NCBI GenBank assembly: GCA_016271365.2
Contig: JADMNL010000028.1
Location: forward strand, 101,655,001-101,719,000
Direction of reading: 5' to 3'
Source of the DNA: Neoceratodus forsteri
Taxonomy: Eukaryota > Chordata > Ceratodontiformes > Ceratodontidae
Length of the DNA stretch: 64,000 nt
Shown here: in pieces, positions 9,064 to 18,925 of the stretch
Layout: the number at the start of each line of letters is the position of its first letter
Numbering within the stretch: the stretch's first letter is position 1
Translations under genes and position numbers: made by a program
Notes under the pieces: model-generated
The model's database searches: none
Told to the model about the DNA's origin: nothing
Seen by the model: the letters and a program-made list of their open reading frames with translations, nothing else

Positions 9064-11812
9064 GTGATGAGTACCAATGCCTGTAGTCTGTGTAACAAGC
9101 TCCCTGAACTAGTGGCCTTGATGGAAGAGAGTTGCCTGGATATTGTGGTGGTCACAGAAACATGGTACACAGAGAACCATGACTGGGATGTCAACATACC
9201 AGGATACACAATCTACAGGAGGGACATGGAGGGTAAAAGAGGAGGAGGAGGAGTAGCTCTCCATGTAAAGGAAGGGATCAAAGCAACAGAACTAAAGAGT
9301 AAACAGGGAACAGATGAGTTACTCTGGGTCACCCTGGAGACAGGAAATGGCACCACAATCCACATGGGGTTATATACAGACCCCATCTCATGGGGTGGAA
9401 TGGACAAGGAATGATAGAAGCATCCTTAGAATGGCAGAAAAGGGAGATATTGTTGATGGGGACCTGAACATGCCAGATGTTAACTGGCGCACCTTTGCTG
9501 CAGGCACATCCAAGAGCAGGGTCATTCTTGATGACCTACAAGGGGCATGCCTCAGACAGCTAGTATTGGAACCCACTCGGGAGGGAGAAATCTTGGACCT
9601 GGTACTCTCAAATGGGGATGGAGAAAGAATCTCAGATTCAGATGTGGGTAGCCATCTGGGAACAAGCAACCACCAAACAGTGCGGTTCATGATAAACACA
9701 GCCATACAATCAAGCCACACAAAAGCAAGAGTATTGGACTTTAGGAGGGCTGACCTTGGGAAAATGAGAGAGTGACTCGGAAAAGCACTAGCAAACAGGC
9801 AAGAAGGAGGGTTGGAGGAACAATGGGGAGTAATCAAAACAGCCATCACAGAGGCAACAAGCCTTTGTGTAAAGCAAATCAACAAAACACAATGAAGGAA
9901 AAAAATGCTATGGTTCTCAAAAGAGGTGGCAGGGAAGGTTAAGGAGAAAAGGATAGCATTCACAAAATATAAGGAAACACAGAAGGAGCAGGACAGAGAA
10001 CTGTATCAGTTAAAGCAGAAATAGGCAGGGAAGGCAGTCAGAATAGCAAAGGCCAAAACCAAGGAAAGGATAGCCAACTCTGTTAAGAAGGGGGATAAGA
10101 CCTTTTATAGGTACATTAGGGAACGAAGAAAGGCCAAAGGAGGCTTAATAAAGGGGAGGGAATGTGGGCAGAGGGTGACAATGAAAAAGTAGGGATACTG
10201 AACGAATATTTCTGCTCAGTATTTCACAAAGGAATAGGAGGGGGAGGTACCTAAACCAAACAAGAGAACACTCTGAAGACGGGTCGATACCAGTCCATTT
10301 ACAGAAGAAAGAGTTCTGAAAGATCTAATAAAATTGAAGGTGGACAAAGCAATGGGCCTGATGGGATTCACCCAAGAATTCTAAAAGAACTAAGGGTAGA
10401 ACTAGTGACACGCTGACTACTCTCTTTAACAAATCATGGGAGGATGAGGTGGTACCTGAGGACTGGAGAAGGGCAGATGTGATTCCTCTCCACAAAAGTG
10501 GGAGCAGGACAGAGGCAGGAAACTACACACCAATTAGTTTGACCTCAGTGGTAGGGAAAATGATGGAACCACTTCGAAGGAAAGAATTGTTGAGTACCTA
10601 GAGGCCAGTGGGGCACAGGACCCAAGGCAGCATGGATTCACGATGGGAAGGTCATGTCAGACTGAATCTAATAGATTTCTTTGAGTGGGTGACCAAAGTA
10701 GTAGACCAGGGAGGGGCTGTGGACATGGCCTGCCTAGATTTTAGCAAGGCATTTGATACAGTCCCACACAAAAGATTAATACACAAGTTAGCCAGCCTTG
10801 GAGTGGGTCCCAAGGTGGTAGCCTAGATAAAAAATTGGCTAGACAACAGGATGCAAAGGGTAGTAGTAAACGGAATCCACAGTGAAGAAAGGAGGGTTAC
10901 TAGTGGGGTACCGCAGGGTTCAGTACTTGGACCGGTCCTTTTTAATGTCTTTATAAGTGACATTGCAGAGGAACTGGAAGGAAAAGTATGTTTCTTTGCA
11001 GACAACACAAAGATCTGCAATAGGGTTGATACACAAGATGGAGTGGAAAGGATGAGAAGGGACTTGGCAAGGTTGGAGGAATGGTCAAATGTATGGCAGC
11101 TCAGATTCAATGCAAAGAAGTTCAAGGTAATGCACCTGAGAAACAAAAACCCAGGGAAAGAGTACACAATGGGGGGTGAGATACTGACAACAGTAAAAAT
11201 GGAAAGGGACCTGGGGGTAATTATATCAGATGACCTAAAGGTGGGCAAGCAATGTGAGAAGGCAGTAAGGAAGGCTGGGGGGATACTGGGATGCATTGGG
11301 AGAGGCATCGATAGTAGAAAACAGGAAGTTGTTATCCCTCTGTACAGACAGTTGGTGAGACCCCATCTGGAGTACTGTGTGCAGTTCTGGAGACCCCATC
11401 TCCGCAAAGGCATAGACAGAGTGGAGGGTGTCCAGAGGAGGGCAACCAAAATGGTACAGGGTCTGCACCAGAAGACATACGAAGAAAGACTAAAGGAGCT
11501 TAATATGTATACCCTTGAGGAAAGAAAGGAGAGAGGGGACATGATAGAAACTTTCAAGTACCTCAAGGGAATCAACAAAGTCCAAGAGGGTAGCATCTTT
11601 CAGAAAAAGAGATGTGCAAGAACAAGGGGCACAATTTGAAGATAGAGGGGGGATGGCTCAGAGGTAATGTGAGGAAGTATTTTTTCATGGAGAGGGTTGT
11701 GGATGCATGGAACAGCCTCCCTGAGGAGGTTGTGGAGTCAAGAACAGTGGGGGAATTCAAGAATGCATGGGACAGACATAAGGCAGTCCTAGTAGGGGGT
11801 AGGAGGAAGTAA
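9064..11812 (+). pseudogene. CR1 ORF2: AP endonuclease and reverse transcriptase
   Basis: Endonuclease: 'VVVTETWYTENHDWDVNIPG' (about 9151), 'GDLNMPDVNW' (9461) and 'SNHQTVRF' (9668). RT: 'NYTPISLTS', 'ACLDFSKAFDTVPHKRLIHK' (10728), 'VTSGVPQGSVLGPVLFNVF' (10893) and the C-terminal '[17 protein letters not shown]' (11355) with 'RRATKMVQGL'. The catalytic motif is FADN at about 11000 rather than FADD, so one metal-binding Asp has become Asn. Stops occur at 9414, 9774 and around 10825. Inactive as it stands. Confidence 0.93.
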
Positions 11813-11950
11813 GCTGTTGGTTAACTAGGATCTGCAGCTTATCTGTTAGGTAGGAAAATGGGCAGACTAGGTGGGCCAAGCAGTCCTTATCTGCCGTCAA
11901 ATTCTATGTTTCTATGTTTCTAAAGGGACCCCAGCAGGAACTAGCCAGCT

Positions 11951-12437
11951 GTCCTAATGTCTATCTACAGTGTCTGTCTGTCTATCTAGAGGCAGTATAG
12001 TGTAATGGTTAAGGGCACTGAGCTGCAAACCTGAAGACCTGGGTTTGAATCTCATCCCCACTTGCACACTGTGTGACCCTGAGCAAGTTGCTTAATTTCC
12101 TTGTGCTCCCACATTGCACATGGAAACAAGCTCCGCTTAGCGTGCCTTTCCTGATTAAACAATTTCCCCTTTCCTATCCATCTATCTATATTTCACTGTA
12201 GTTTCTATATGAAGAACAACAGAGATGGTGAGAATTATTCAGAAAGAGGCTGGAGCACAGGAGAGACCAGACAAGCTTTGGTGAGGTTTGCTTACCACAG
12301 GTCCCCATCAAGGTCCCTTGGTGACCCAGCAGATCTCTGAGCAACAGACAGTACAACAGATCCAGTCACAGCCATCCTTCTTTTGCACTTTAATCTGGCA
12401 CCTGGGACACAACATGGCTTCTCTGTTCTGCACGGCC
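11951..12437 (+). repeat. Direct repeat unit B
   Basis: Partner of 791-1312. It begins with the same short stretch of TATC/TGTC microsatellite, which has no reason to be here otherwise, because unit B follows directly after a CR1 3' end. The match ends near 12437 at 'cttctctgttctgcac'. Confidence 0.8.
11990..12172 (+). mobile_element. tRNA-derived SINE, copy 2 (inside unit B)
   Basis: Same family as 836-1018: A box 'tagtgtaatggttaagg', B box 'gggtttgaatctca', tail 'ctgattaaacaatttcc'. It lacks the small 'cagcc' step in the CCCCAC stretch that copy 1 has. Confidence 0.85.
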
Positions 12438-13064
12438 AGTGTTTACATTGGAGTGGAACGTGGAATTAAATATTACAGCAGTTGGGTTAGTAAAAAAATA
12501 TTTTAATGGCTAAAAAGCCTAATCGGGGGGCCCTGGACAGTAAACACTGTTTTCCTTCAAAATGAAGAATCCAATTAAGGGTCTAGGAAACAACAAGAAC
12601 ATGAGTTCAGCATTGAAGCCCCATGAGGGGCTGACTGAAACAGACTACAAGAAAGGCTACGGCGCTTCCCTCGTGGCAGGAGTGGGGCACAGTGCGCAAG
12701 GGTGGGGTCGAGGAGCAGCTGTCTTCTCAGCTTATGTCAATGCCACTCCTGATCAGCTGACAGGAGGGGGGAATGCAATGCTAGGCTCACCCACCCCTAC
12801 CCTCCCTCCCACAGAGCTATAACACTTCACCTCCATGACATGCTTTGCTTTTCCCCAGTTGGCCCACATGCAGGATTCCAGGGCTCATACGCAAGCCTGG
12901 GTTTTCCAGATGGCAGCGCAATGCATTGCCACCACACCACCAGGCCAGCCATCTTCTGCCTTCTTTGGTTGTCGATTGAGTGAAATGTAGATCTCACTGA
13001 AGAAGAAACCAGAAACCAGATTAAGTGATTCATGCCATCGTTACCTCTTCTGTGCTGCTCTTAC
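12438..13064. other. RBCK1 intron, unassigned
   Basis: No second gene is seen. A short inverted pair 'cagtgtttac' / 'gtaaacactg' bounds 12440-12553, hAT-like in starting with CAG, but without matching 8-bp flanks. The rest shows nothing recognisable. It lies downstream (gene sense) of the exon at 13065, so the next exon is further left than I can find or outside the window. Confidence 0.4.
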
Positions 13065-13164
13065 CGTCAGCATCTGTGTGGTTTGCCTAGCAGCGATATC
13101 ATTCTCTGCCCGGACCTTCAGGTCATCCTGGTACTCTTTTGCAGTTCATTCCTTCATGAATGGC
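13065..13164 (-). CDS. RBCK1: RBCK1 exon: linker after the IBR
   Basis: On the minus strand an acceptor 'gaaacag' is followed by AIHEGMNC, then EYQDDLKVRAENDIAARQTT and MLT, and a donor 'gtaagag' at 13064. This matches the HOIL-1 segment directly after the IBR (human [20 protein letters not shown]). Length is 100 nt where 99 (33 codons) is expected: there is one extra base in the T run at 13137-13140, which throws the exon out of frame between C and EYQ. Phase 0 at both ends fits the neighbouring exon. HOIL-1 works with HOIP and SHARPIN in linear ubiquitin chain assembly. Identification is from memory of the human protein. Confidence 0.9.
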
Positions 13165-13584
13165 CTGTTTCCAGAGAGAGAGAGAAAGGCATTTGTTTAC
13201 ATGTCAGTTGTCAATCTCAAATACGCTTCCACTATCTGTCTTAGTACATGCTAGGGGCATAATCAACATCTCAGGCTGAGGAAGGTGTGGGACAGCTACA
13301 AAGGCGAGATTGCTTCAGCATCTTTTTTTTATACCAAAAATAGCTCAACTGAGATGCAATGTCTTGTTTTCAGTGGGGTCCCACCATGGCTACCCAATTT
13401 TACAGCTGGCAGGACTAAAGCACTGGAATTTGTTTTTTCATGGAGACTCAGTTATTATTCACTTTCCCTTAGGCCTCCAAACCACCCCCACGACATCTTC
13501 CTTCACTGAATCCCCTTCTCTCCACCTCTGCAGTGGGATGTACCCAATCAAGACTACCTCTACATTCCACCTGATCAACTACCA
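13165..13584. other. RBCK1 intron, unassigned
   Basis: Poly-T tract near 13322 and ordinary intronic sequence. A pyrimidine-rich stretch precedes the splice acceptor of the exon on the left. Confidence 0.4.
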
Positions 13585-14285
13585 TAGAAGGCAGAAGGGA
13601 GAAGGATAGAGAGGTGTTATCAGGTGATGATGGAGAGGAGTATCGGGAAACAGAGGGAAGCAGGAAAGCAGTAAGGAGTGGAAAGGCACAAACTGAAGAG
13701 AGAATAGCCCAGGAGGTGATGAAAGAGGACAAAACTTTTATCTGGTATGTAAGGAAAAGACAAAAAGACCAGAGGTAGGGGTTGTAAGATTAAAAAGAGA
13801 AGGGGGACTGCAGAGTGGGACTGGGAAAAGGCAGCCATCCTGAACAAATACTTTTGTTCAGTGTTCACAGAGGAGGGAGAAGGGGCCACAAAAAATTAAG
13901 AGAAGCTTCAGAGCGAGGGAGGAGCACACTAGTTCATTTTCAGAGGAGAGGGTCCTGAAGGGACTTGTTAATCTAAAGGTGGACAAAGCAATGGGGCCAG
14001 ATGGGATGCATCCAAGGGTACTGGGGGAGCTCAGGGAGGTACTGGCCGCACCTCTAATAGTTCTATTTAAAAGCTCACTAGAAACAGGAGTGGTTCTGGA
14101 GGACTGGAGGATGGCGAATGCAGCCCCACTACAGAAAAGTGGTAGCAGGGAGGAGGCCGGCAATTATACACCAGTCAGCCTGACATCAGCAGAGGGAAAG
14201 TTAACTGGAATCACTGCTCAATGAAAGGATTGTGGAATATCTTGAATCCAGTGGGTTGCAAGACCCGAGGTAGCATGAGTTCACA
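13585..14285 (+). mobile_element. CR1 LINE internal fragment
   Basis: Encodes the linker and first RT blocks of CR1 ORF2: 'DKTFIWYVRKRQKDQR'-type linker (about 13730), 'AILNKYFCSVFTEEGEGAT' (13835), 'VDKAMGPDGMHPRVL' (13979), 'EDWRMANAAPLQKSGS' (14098) and 'YLESSGLQDPR' at the end. It lacks both the element 5' part and the YxDD part. Cut off abruptly by the L2 fragment on its right. Confidence 0.88.
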
Positions 14286-14344
14286 GCCTGGCCCTGTCTA
14301 CAACTCACTCAAGGCATGGATTAAATGCAAACCATAATACTCAC

Positions 14345-14868
14345 CATTGTATACTGTATAGGGATACTGGGTGGATGCCTCCAAGTTTAAATTTTATGTA
14401 CCATCTAGGCTGTTTGGTTGATAATGTATTGAGATTAAAACATCTGTCTCCCCTTTTTGAGTTTATCGAAATCAAAAAAGAGAATAAATTATTGAGGTCC
14501 TCCACAGGTACTAGGCTGTGCATACCAAAGATTTCAACTCAAATGGGTGAAAGAGCTTTTTCTTTACAATCTGCAAAATTTTAGAACTCAGTGCCTCAAT
14601 CTTGTACACATGCAAACAGCCATACAAACTTTAAGCTGATGTTAAAGCCTCATCTTCAACAACAAATTTGTTGTAATTGTAATTAATATTGTTTTGTAAT
14701 CTATGTATGTTTCATGTATGTTTTACTTGTTTGCATTGTATTGTACTTGTTTGTTTATTTGTAATATAACGCATACAAATGTAGTGGACTGGGTCGTTGC
14801 TGAAAAGGAGCCTTTGGCTCAGTGTACTCACCTGGTTAACAAAGTGAATAAATAAATAAAATAAATAA
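14345..14868 (+). mobile_element. L2-type LINE 3' end
   Basis: The C-terminal ORF2 block 'GERAFSLQSAKFWNSVPQS' matches the RAFSVAAPxLWNSLP signature of L2-clade elements. The 3' tail reads 'ctcacctggttaacaaagtg' then AATAAATAAA repeats. The same tail ends the L2 copy at 47.8 kb and resembles the tail of the tRNA-SINEs in the window. Confidence 0.8.
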
Positions 14869-14984
14869 ACATGCCTATAACCCCACACCCTGTCGTAAGT
14901 AATTACTAACTTACTGTTCCTCCAGCAACCCCTCCCCCCAATGAAGCCAAACCAGTACCCTTCATGACATCTTGCATTTTTGCT

Positions 14985-15960
14985 AGAGTAAGTTCAGTCC
15001 TTGCTCCACAAAAGGGCTACAGGATTGGGCTCAGGTTTCAGACATAAATCAAGGCTACTATTCCCGGTACTTTCTGGTTCCAAAATGGACCAGGGATTTA
15101 AGGCAAATACTAGTCCCTCATAGAATACAAGAAGTTCCAAATGGTCTCTGCAATCCTTCTCGCTCCTACTGTTACCGGGGGATTGGATGGTTGCTCTGGA
15201 CATGAAGGGTGCTTACCTTTTGTTTTTTAAACTCTTTATTTAACAGTGTTTAAATTATGTGTACACAGCTGCCATATAGAGAAGACCCAACAAATAACAT
15301 TAAAAAAACAATAATAAAAACAGAAAAGGTCAGACATTATTTCTTATGCCAAAATGAACAACGAATAAATAAAAATGAGGTGTTATGTAAAACTGATGTA
15401 AAGTAAATATACTACTGGTATATAACAACGGTAGATTTGCATATCTTAGATTTCGTGGGGGAGTGTACAGGAGAACATCAACATTCTACACCAATGAGAT
15501 CATTAGAAGATGGTATTAGGCAATGGGTGCTTACCTTAATGTCAAGATCCACAAGTCACACAGAAATATCTGCAGTTCATGCCCCAGGACTCACACTACC
15601 AGTTTCTTGTTTTGCCATTTGGTTTGTGTTCTGTGCTATGTGTCTTTGCCAAAGTATTTTCCACTGTAGTAGTGGCCCTGTGTATGACTTCCCTTACATA
15701 AATGATTGGCTGTTAAAGGCCCCATCTCAGGAGGCCATTGTATACACCTTGTTTTGGATCCAGCAACTGTTCGACCAACTGGGCATAATGGTCAATGAGC
15801 CGAAGTTGGTCCTAACCCCCTGCCAGAGGCTCCAATACATAGGAGCCATGCTGAACATGGGTACTGCTCGGGCATTCCTGCCCTTGGACCATACCACGAC
15901 ACCGGTAGAACAGGCACAGCTGGTTACCTCCAGCAATTATGTGTCAATATGCTGTCTGTT
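14985..15960 (+). pseudogene. DIRS-2 reverse transcriptase, split by an insertion
   Basis: Before the insertion the frame gives 'GYYSRYFLVPKWTRDLRQI'-like sequence and 'LDMKGAYL' (15199-15219). It resumes at 15538 with the 'IHKSH' block and 'YQFLVLPFGLCSVLCVFAKV' (about 15598). 'CQRLQYIGAMLN' (15823) ends the domain. Frames are shifted several times. The block normally holding YLDD reads 'YINDWLLK' at about 15690, so the first catalytic Asp is now Asn. Confidence 0.82.
15220..15524 (-). mobile_element. LINE-type retrocopy inserted in DIRS-2
   Basis: Minus-strand insertion of about 305 bp ending in a poly-A-like tail with an AATAAA signal (read on plus as 'ttttgttttttaaactcttt' then 'atttaa'). 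It is flanked by an exact 13-bp direct repeat, 'gggtgcttacctt', at 15207-15219 and 15525-15537. Removing one repeat plus the insert restores the RT frame. A 5'-truncated L1/Tx1-type copy or another poly-A retrosequence; the body is not recognised. Confidence 0.85.
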
Positions 15961-16227
15961 AAGACTTATCGGCCCGATGTTGGTTGTCATCCTGACTGTT
16001 CCTCTGGTTCACCTCCATATGAGGATCACACAGTGGTCTCAGCACTTGGACAAGTCGGAGCACATCAAACAAGTCACTCCTATCGCTACTCTGATGGTTG
16101 GACCGTTCCATCTTAGAGAAAGGGTCACCATTCCTGAGGTCATTCCCTCTGCTGGTGATGCTTACAGATGCTTCATGTTCAGGTGGGGTGCTCATCTGGG
16201 ACCCTTCAGAACGCAGGGCAAATGGGG

Positions 16228-16505
16228 CCCTCTGAATATGGTGCTTCACAGCAACACTGGAGATGAGGGATGTTCTGCATGGCCTACAGGCCTTCACCAC
16301 CCTCCTTCCAGGGAATCAGCTATTGATTCACACAGACAATGTGTTGGCAAAGTACTATATCAATCAACAAGGTGTTGTTCAGTTGTACACCCTCTACAGA
16401 GAGGCAATGAGGGTTTGGCACTGGGCAGTGGAACGCAACATATTTCTGTCAGCGGTGTTCCTCCCAGAGACCCTGAACACACTGGTGGATCACCTCAGTT
16501 GATCC
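16228..16505 (+). pseudogene. DIRS-2 RNase H
   Basis: One open frame: 'EMRDVLHGLQAF' type start, 'LLIHTDNVLAKYYINQQG', 'REAMRVWHWAVE' and 'LPETLNTLVDHLS'. These match the E, TDN and xxNxxADxLSR blocks of the first element, with ADxLSR decayed to VDHLS. Confidence 0.88.
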
Positions 16506-16984
16506 TATGCACTCTGCCATGAATGGGAACTTTCAAACTCCACTGCTGGATGATCTCTTTGAAAAATGGGGTCCTCCAGACATAGACCTGCTTGCATTCC
16601 ATACAATGCAAAACTGATGCATTTCTGATCACTTGCTTCAAGGCTTGGAGTTTTCTGGTGAGACACATTGTCTCTCTCTTGGAAAGGTAGATTTCTGTAT
16701 TCTTTTCCCCATTCTCTCTAATACAGAGGCTTCTGGTCAAGCTGCAGACCATGCCTGCCACCGTGATTCTGGTGTTTTTGTTTCCACGTCTCCAGCATTT
16801 GGCAGTGGATCTTCCTGTCCCGCTCCCCCTAGGACTTCAGACACAGGAGCAGGGTGCTCTGATGAATCCGGATCTTCGGTCCCTGCACCTTCATACTTGG
16901 CTCCTGAGGATACGGAGCTCTCCCACTGTGAAGTTTCCCCAACAGTGACCGATATTCTCTTGGCAGCCAGAAAGCTGGCTACCC

Positions 16985-18405
16985 AGTACACTTATTCACA
17001 GAAATGAAAACACTGTACTGTGTGGCGTGCTGGGCATGCCCTGGATCCCATTACGTGTCCAGCTCTAAAAGTGCGGTACTACCTGTTGTCCCTTAAGAGC
17101 CACTGATGCCACAAGAAGAACTTAAAGAACATAATATTGTAAGACAAAGCAGCTTATATTTCTCATTAGCTCTGCATTTCTTACCTCCATTATCTATTAC
17201 TGAGGTCAGATGCATGAAAACAGAAGAGTTGTTCCCTGAGGGTTCATCAGCTCTTACTGCTTCTTCCCAACCTGATGTCATAATACTATGCTTGTGACAT
17301 CAACGTTATTCTCATAGCAACAGACTGTGATGTCACAACAGAGCTTTATGATGTCAAGTAGGGAGTAAGTTATAGAGGCAGAAGAGCCTAAGAGATAACG
17401 ATTGTGTTTCTGTGGGAATTTCTTCAGAACAAATAATGAAGAGGGGAAATCTATAAAGATATGTGAAATACTAGCTGAATTGTGTTCAACTATTATGTTT
17501 TCCAAAGTTTTTTTCAAAGGCATCAGCTGCTCTTTAAGGACTCATTACGTGGGCATTCCTCAGTAAAGATCCACATGGCTGCTGTGACAACTTTTCATGC
17601 CCTCACAGAGGGCAAGACTGTGGCCCAGCTGGAGGTGTCCCATAGATTCACAGGGCATAACCTCCTCCTTCAACACCTCCGGTCTGAGATCCAGTTCTGG
17701 TGTGGGACTCTAATTTGGTCCTAAAGACCCTCACTGCACTGCCCTTTGAGCCTGTGGCTACATCTGAGCTGCACCTCCTCTCTTGGAAGACACTGTTTCT
17801 AGTGGCCATGATGTCTGCTTGATCTCGGAGTTGCAGGCTCTGGTTGCAGACCTTCTGTTAATTATTTTTCACAAGGATAGGGTTATCTTACATACCAGTC
17901 CTCATTTCCTACCAAAGGTTGTGTCTGAAAGAACACTAAATCAGACCATAGACTTTCTAGTTTACTCTTCCTCTCCCACTCAAAGTGGGGGAACACCATT
18001 TACATAAGCTGGACGTCCGTAGGACGCTACGCTGGTATTTGGATCGTAAAAAGGATTGTAGAAAATCCTCTCAACTGTTTACAGCTTTTGTCCCCCAATG
18101 ATGAGCCCACTGGTTTCTAAACAAGGCCTGTCCAAATTACTTGATAATTCTGTTACGTTTTTGTTACCAGAAGTGTGGTAAGCAGCTTCCTGGTCCTGTT
18201 TGTGCTCATTCCATCTGCAGGGTAGCTACTTCAATAGCTTGTTTTTAAAATGTGTTCGCTGCTGACATCTGTGCTGCTGCTACTTGGAGTACTGTTCATA
18301 CATTCATTAAAAACTATAGTCTGGACATTAATGTCTCTCACAGACATGCCAGTTTTGGCCTCAGTATTCTGCAAGGCCTCCTTACTCAGGATCATTAGGT
18401 CCTGC
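16985..18405 (+). pseudogene. DIRS-2 tyrosine recombinase, split by a MITE
   Basis: Blocks: 'VRYYLLSL' (just before 17093), 'DSLRGHSSVKIHMAAVTTFH' (from 17538), 'VAQLEVSHRFTGHNLL' (17620), 'LNQTIDFLVYSS' (17937), 'ADICAAATWSTVHTFIKNYS' (18263) with the Tyr nucleophile, and 'LSILQGLL'. The H..R block (HSTR in the first element) is badly decayed near 18205. Confidence 0.85.
17093..17537. mobile_element. TTAA-flanked MITE inside the DIRS-2 recombinase
   Basis: The target duplication TTAA lies at 17093-17096 and 17534-17537. Terminal inverted repeats are 'gagccactgatgcc' on the left and, in reverse complement, 'agagcagctgatgcc' on the right. Deleting the element and one TTAA rejoins ..LSLK and DSLRGHSS in one frame, so the borders are exact. 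TTAA targets are used by piggyBac-type transposases; frog T2 MITEs look similar. Confidence 0.85.
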
Positions 18406-18424
18406 TGTCCTCCTTCAGTGCTTG

Positions 18425-18548
18425 GTACTGCTTGGGAATCATTCCATGATGTGACTCAATGGAAGGAGATATCCTTAAAGAAGATAGAATAGTTACCTAC
18501 TGTAACAGTAGATCTTTGACAGACCCTCCTCCATTGAGCCACAGCTCT
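18425..18548 (+). repeat. DIRS-2 internal complementary region
   Basis: The second half, 'ctactgtaacagtagatctt' through 'cctccattgagccacagctc', is the reverse complement of the right end at 18845-18922. The first half ('gtgactcaatggaaggagat') should mirror the missing left end. Confidence 0.8.
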
Positions 18549-18844
18549 CTCTCTCTCGCCTTTCTCCACTTGTCGGGTGATGGGTGACTATACTGCCTGC
18601 TCTCAGGCAGTTTCTCCTCTAATGCCCCCCTATGGCATCCACACTCAGGTTTCCATATCCTTACCTGTGTGCCTGGTTTGGTCCTGGTCATTTCAGTCCC
18701 TGCCGGTCCGATGATCCTCTGAGCTGGTCTCTGTCAGGGAACTTAGGTATGCTGGGGATGCCCACATTAAATGGGAGCCAAAGAGGCATGTCAGCATGGG
18801 TGGCCTCAGGCTGCAAACATATTTGGGTGATACTGTCACCGACA

Positions 18845-18922
18845 ACTTCCAGTTCCGTGACGTGGCTCAATGGAGGAGAGTCTCTTGAAGATCTGCTTTT
18901 ATGGTAGGTAACTATTCTTTTA
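18845..18922 (-). repeat. DIRS-2 right terminal repeat
   Basis: 'gacgtggctcaatggaggag' to 'ggtaggtaactattct'. It pairs with the internal complementary region and defines the right boundary. Confidence 0.8.
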
Positions 18923-18925
18923 AGC

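Larger units (their letters stand above)
7780..11920 (+). mobile_element. CR1 LINE, nearly full length
   Basis: A non-LTR retrotransposon with 5' UTR-like sequence, ORF1 (zinc-knuckle plus SGNH esterase), ORF2 (endonuclease, RT, CR1 C-terminal block) and a 3' end 'ttatctgccgtcaaattc' plus 'tctatgtttc' repeats. It begins immediately right of the DIRS element. The 5' limit is uncertain because CR1 5' ends are poorly conserved. The same subfamily recurs at 62.8 kb. Confidence 0.93.
14985..18922 (+). mobile_element. Second DIRS-like element, 5'-truncated
   Basis: Different family from the first: its terminal sequence is 'gtggctcaatggaggagagt', not 'ctcttgcagtaggtaatt'. It keeps the C-terminal two-thirds (RT, RNase H, recombinase, internal complementary region, right terminal repeat) but no left ITR or gag is present. 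It carries two later insertions, at 15220 and 17097. Confidence 0.88.

Noticed and set aside
9388..9963. 191-codon minus-strand frame
   Set aside because: Shadow of the CR1 endonuclease on the other strand.
12438..12555. Small hAT element
   Set aside because: Ends 'cagtgtttac' and its inverse suggest hAT, but the 8-bp flanks do not match and no second copy is seen.
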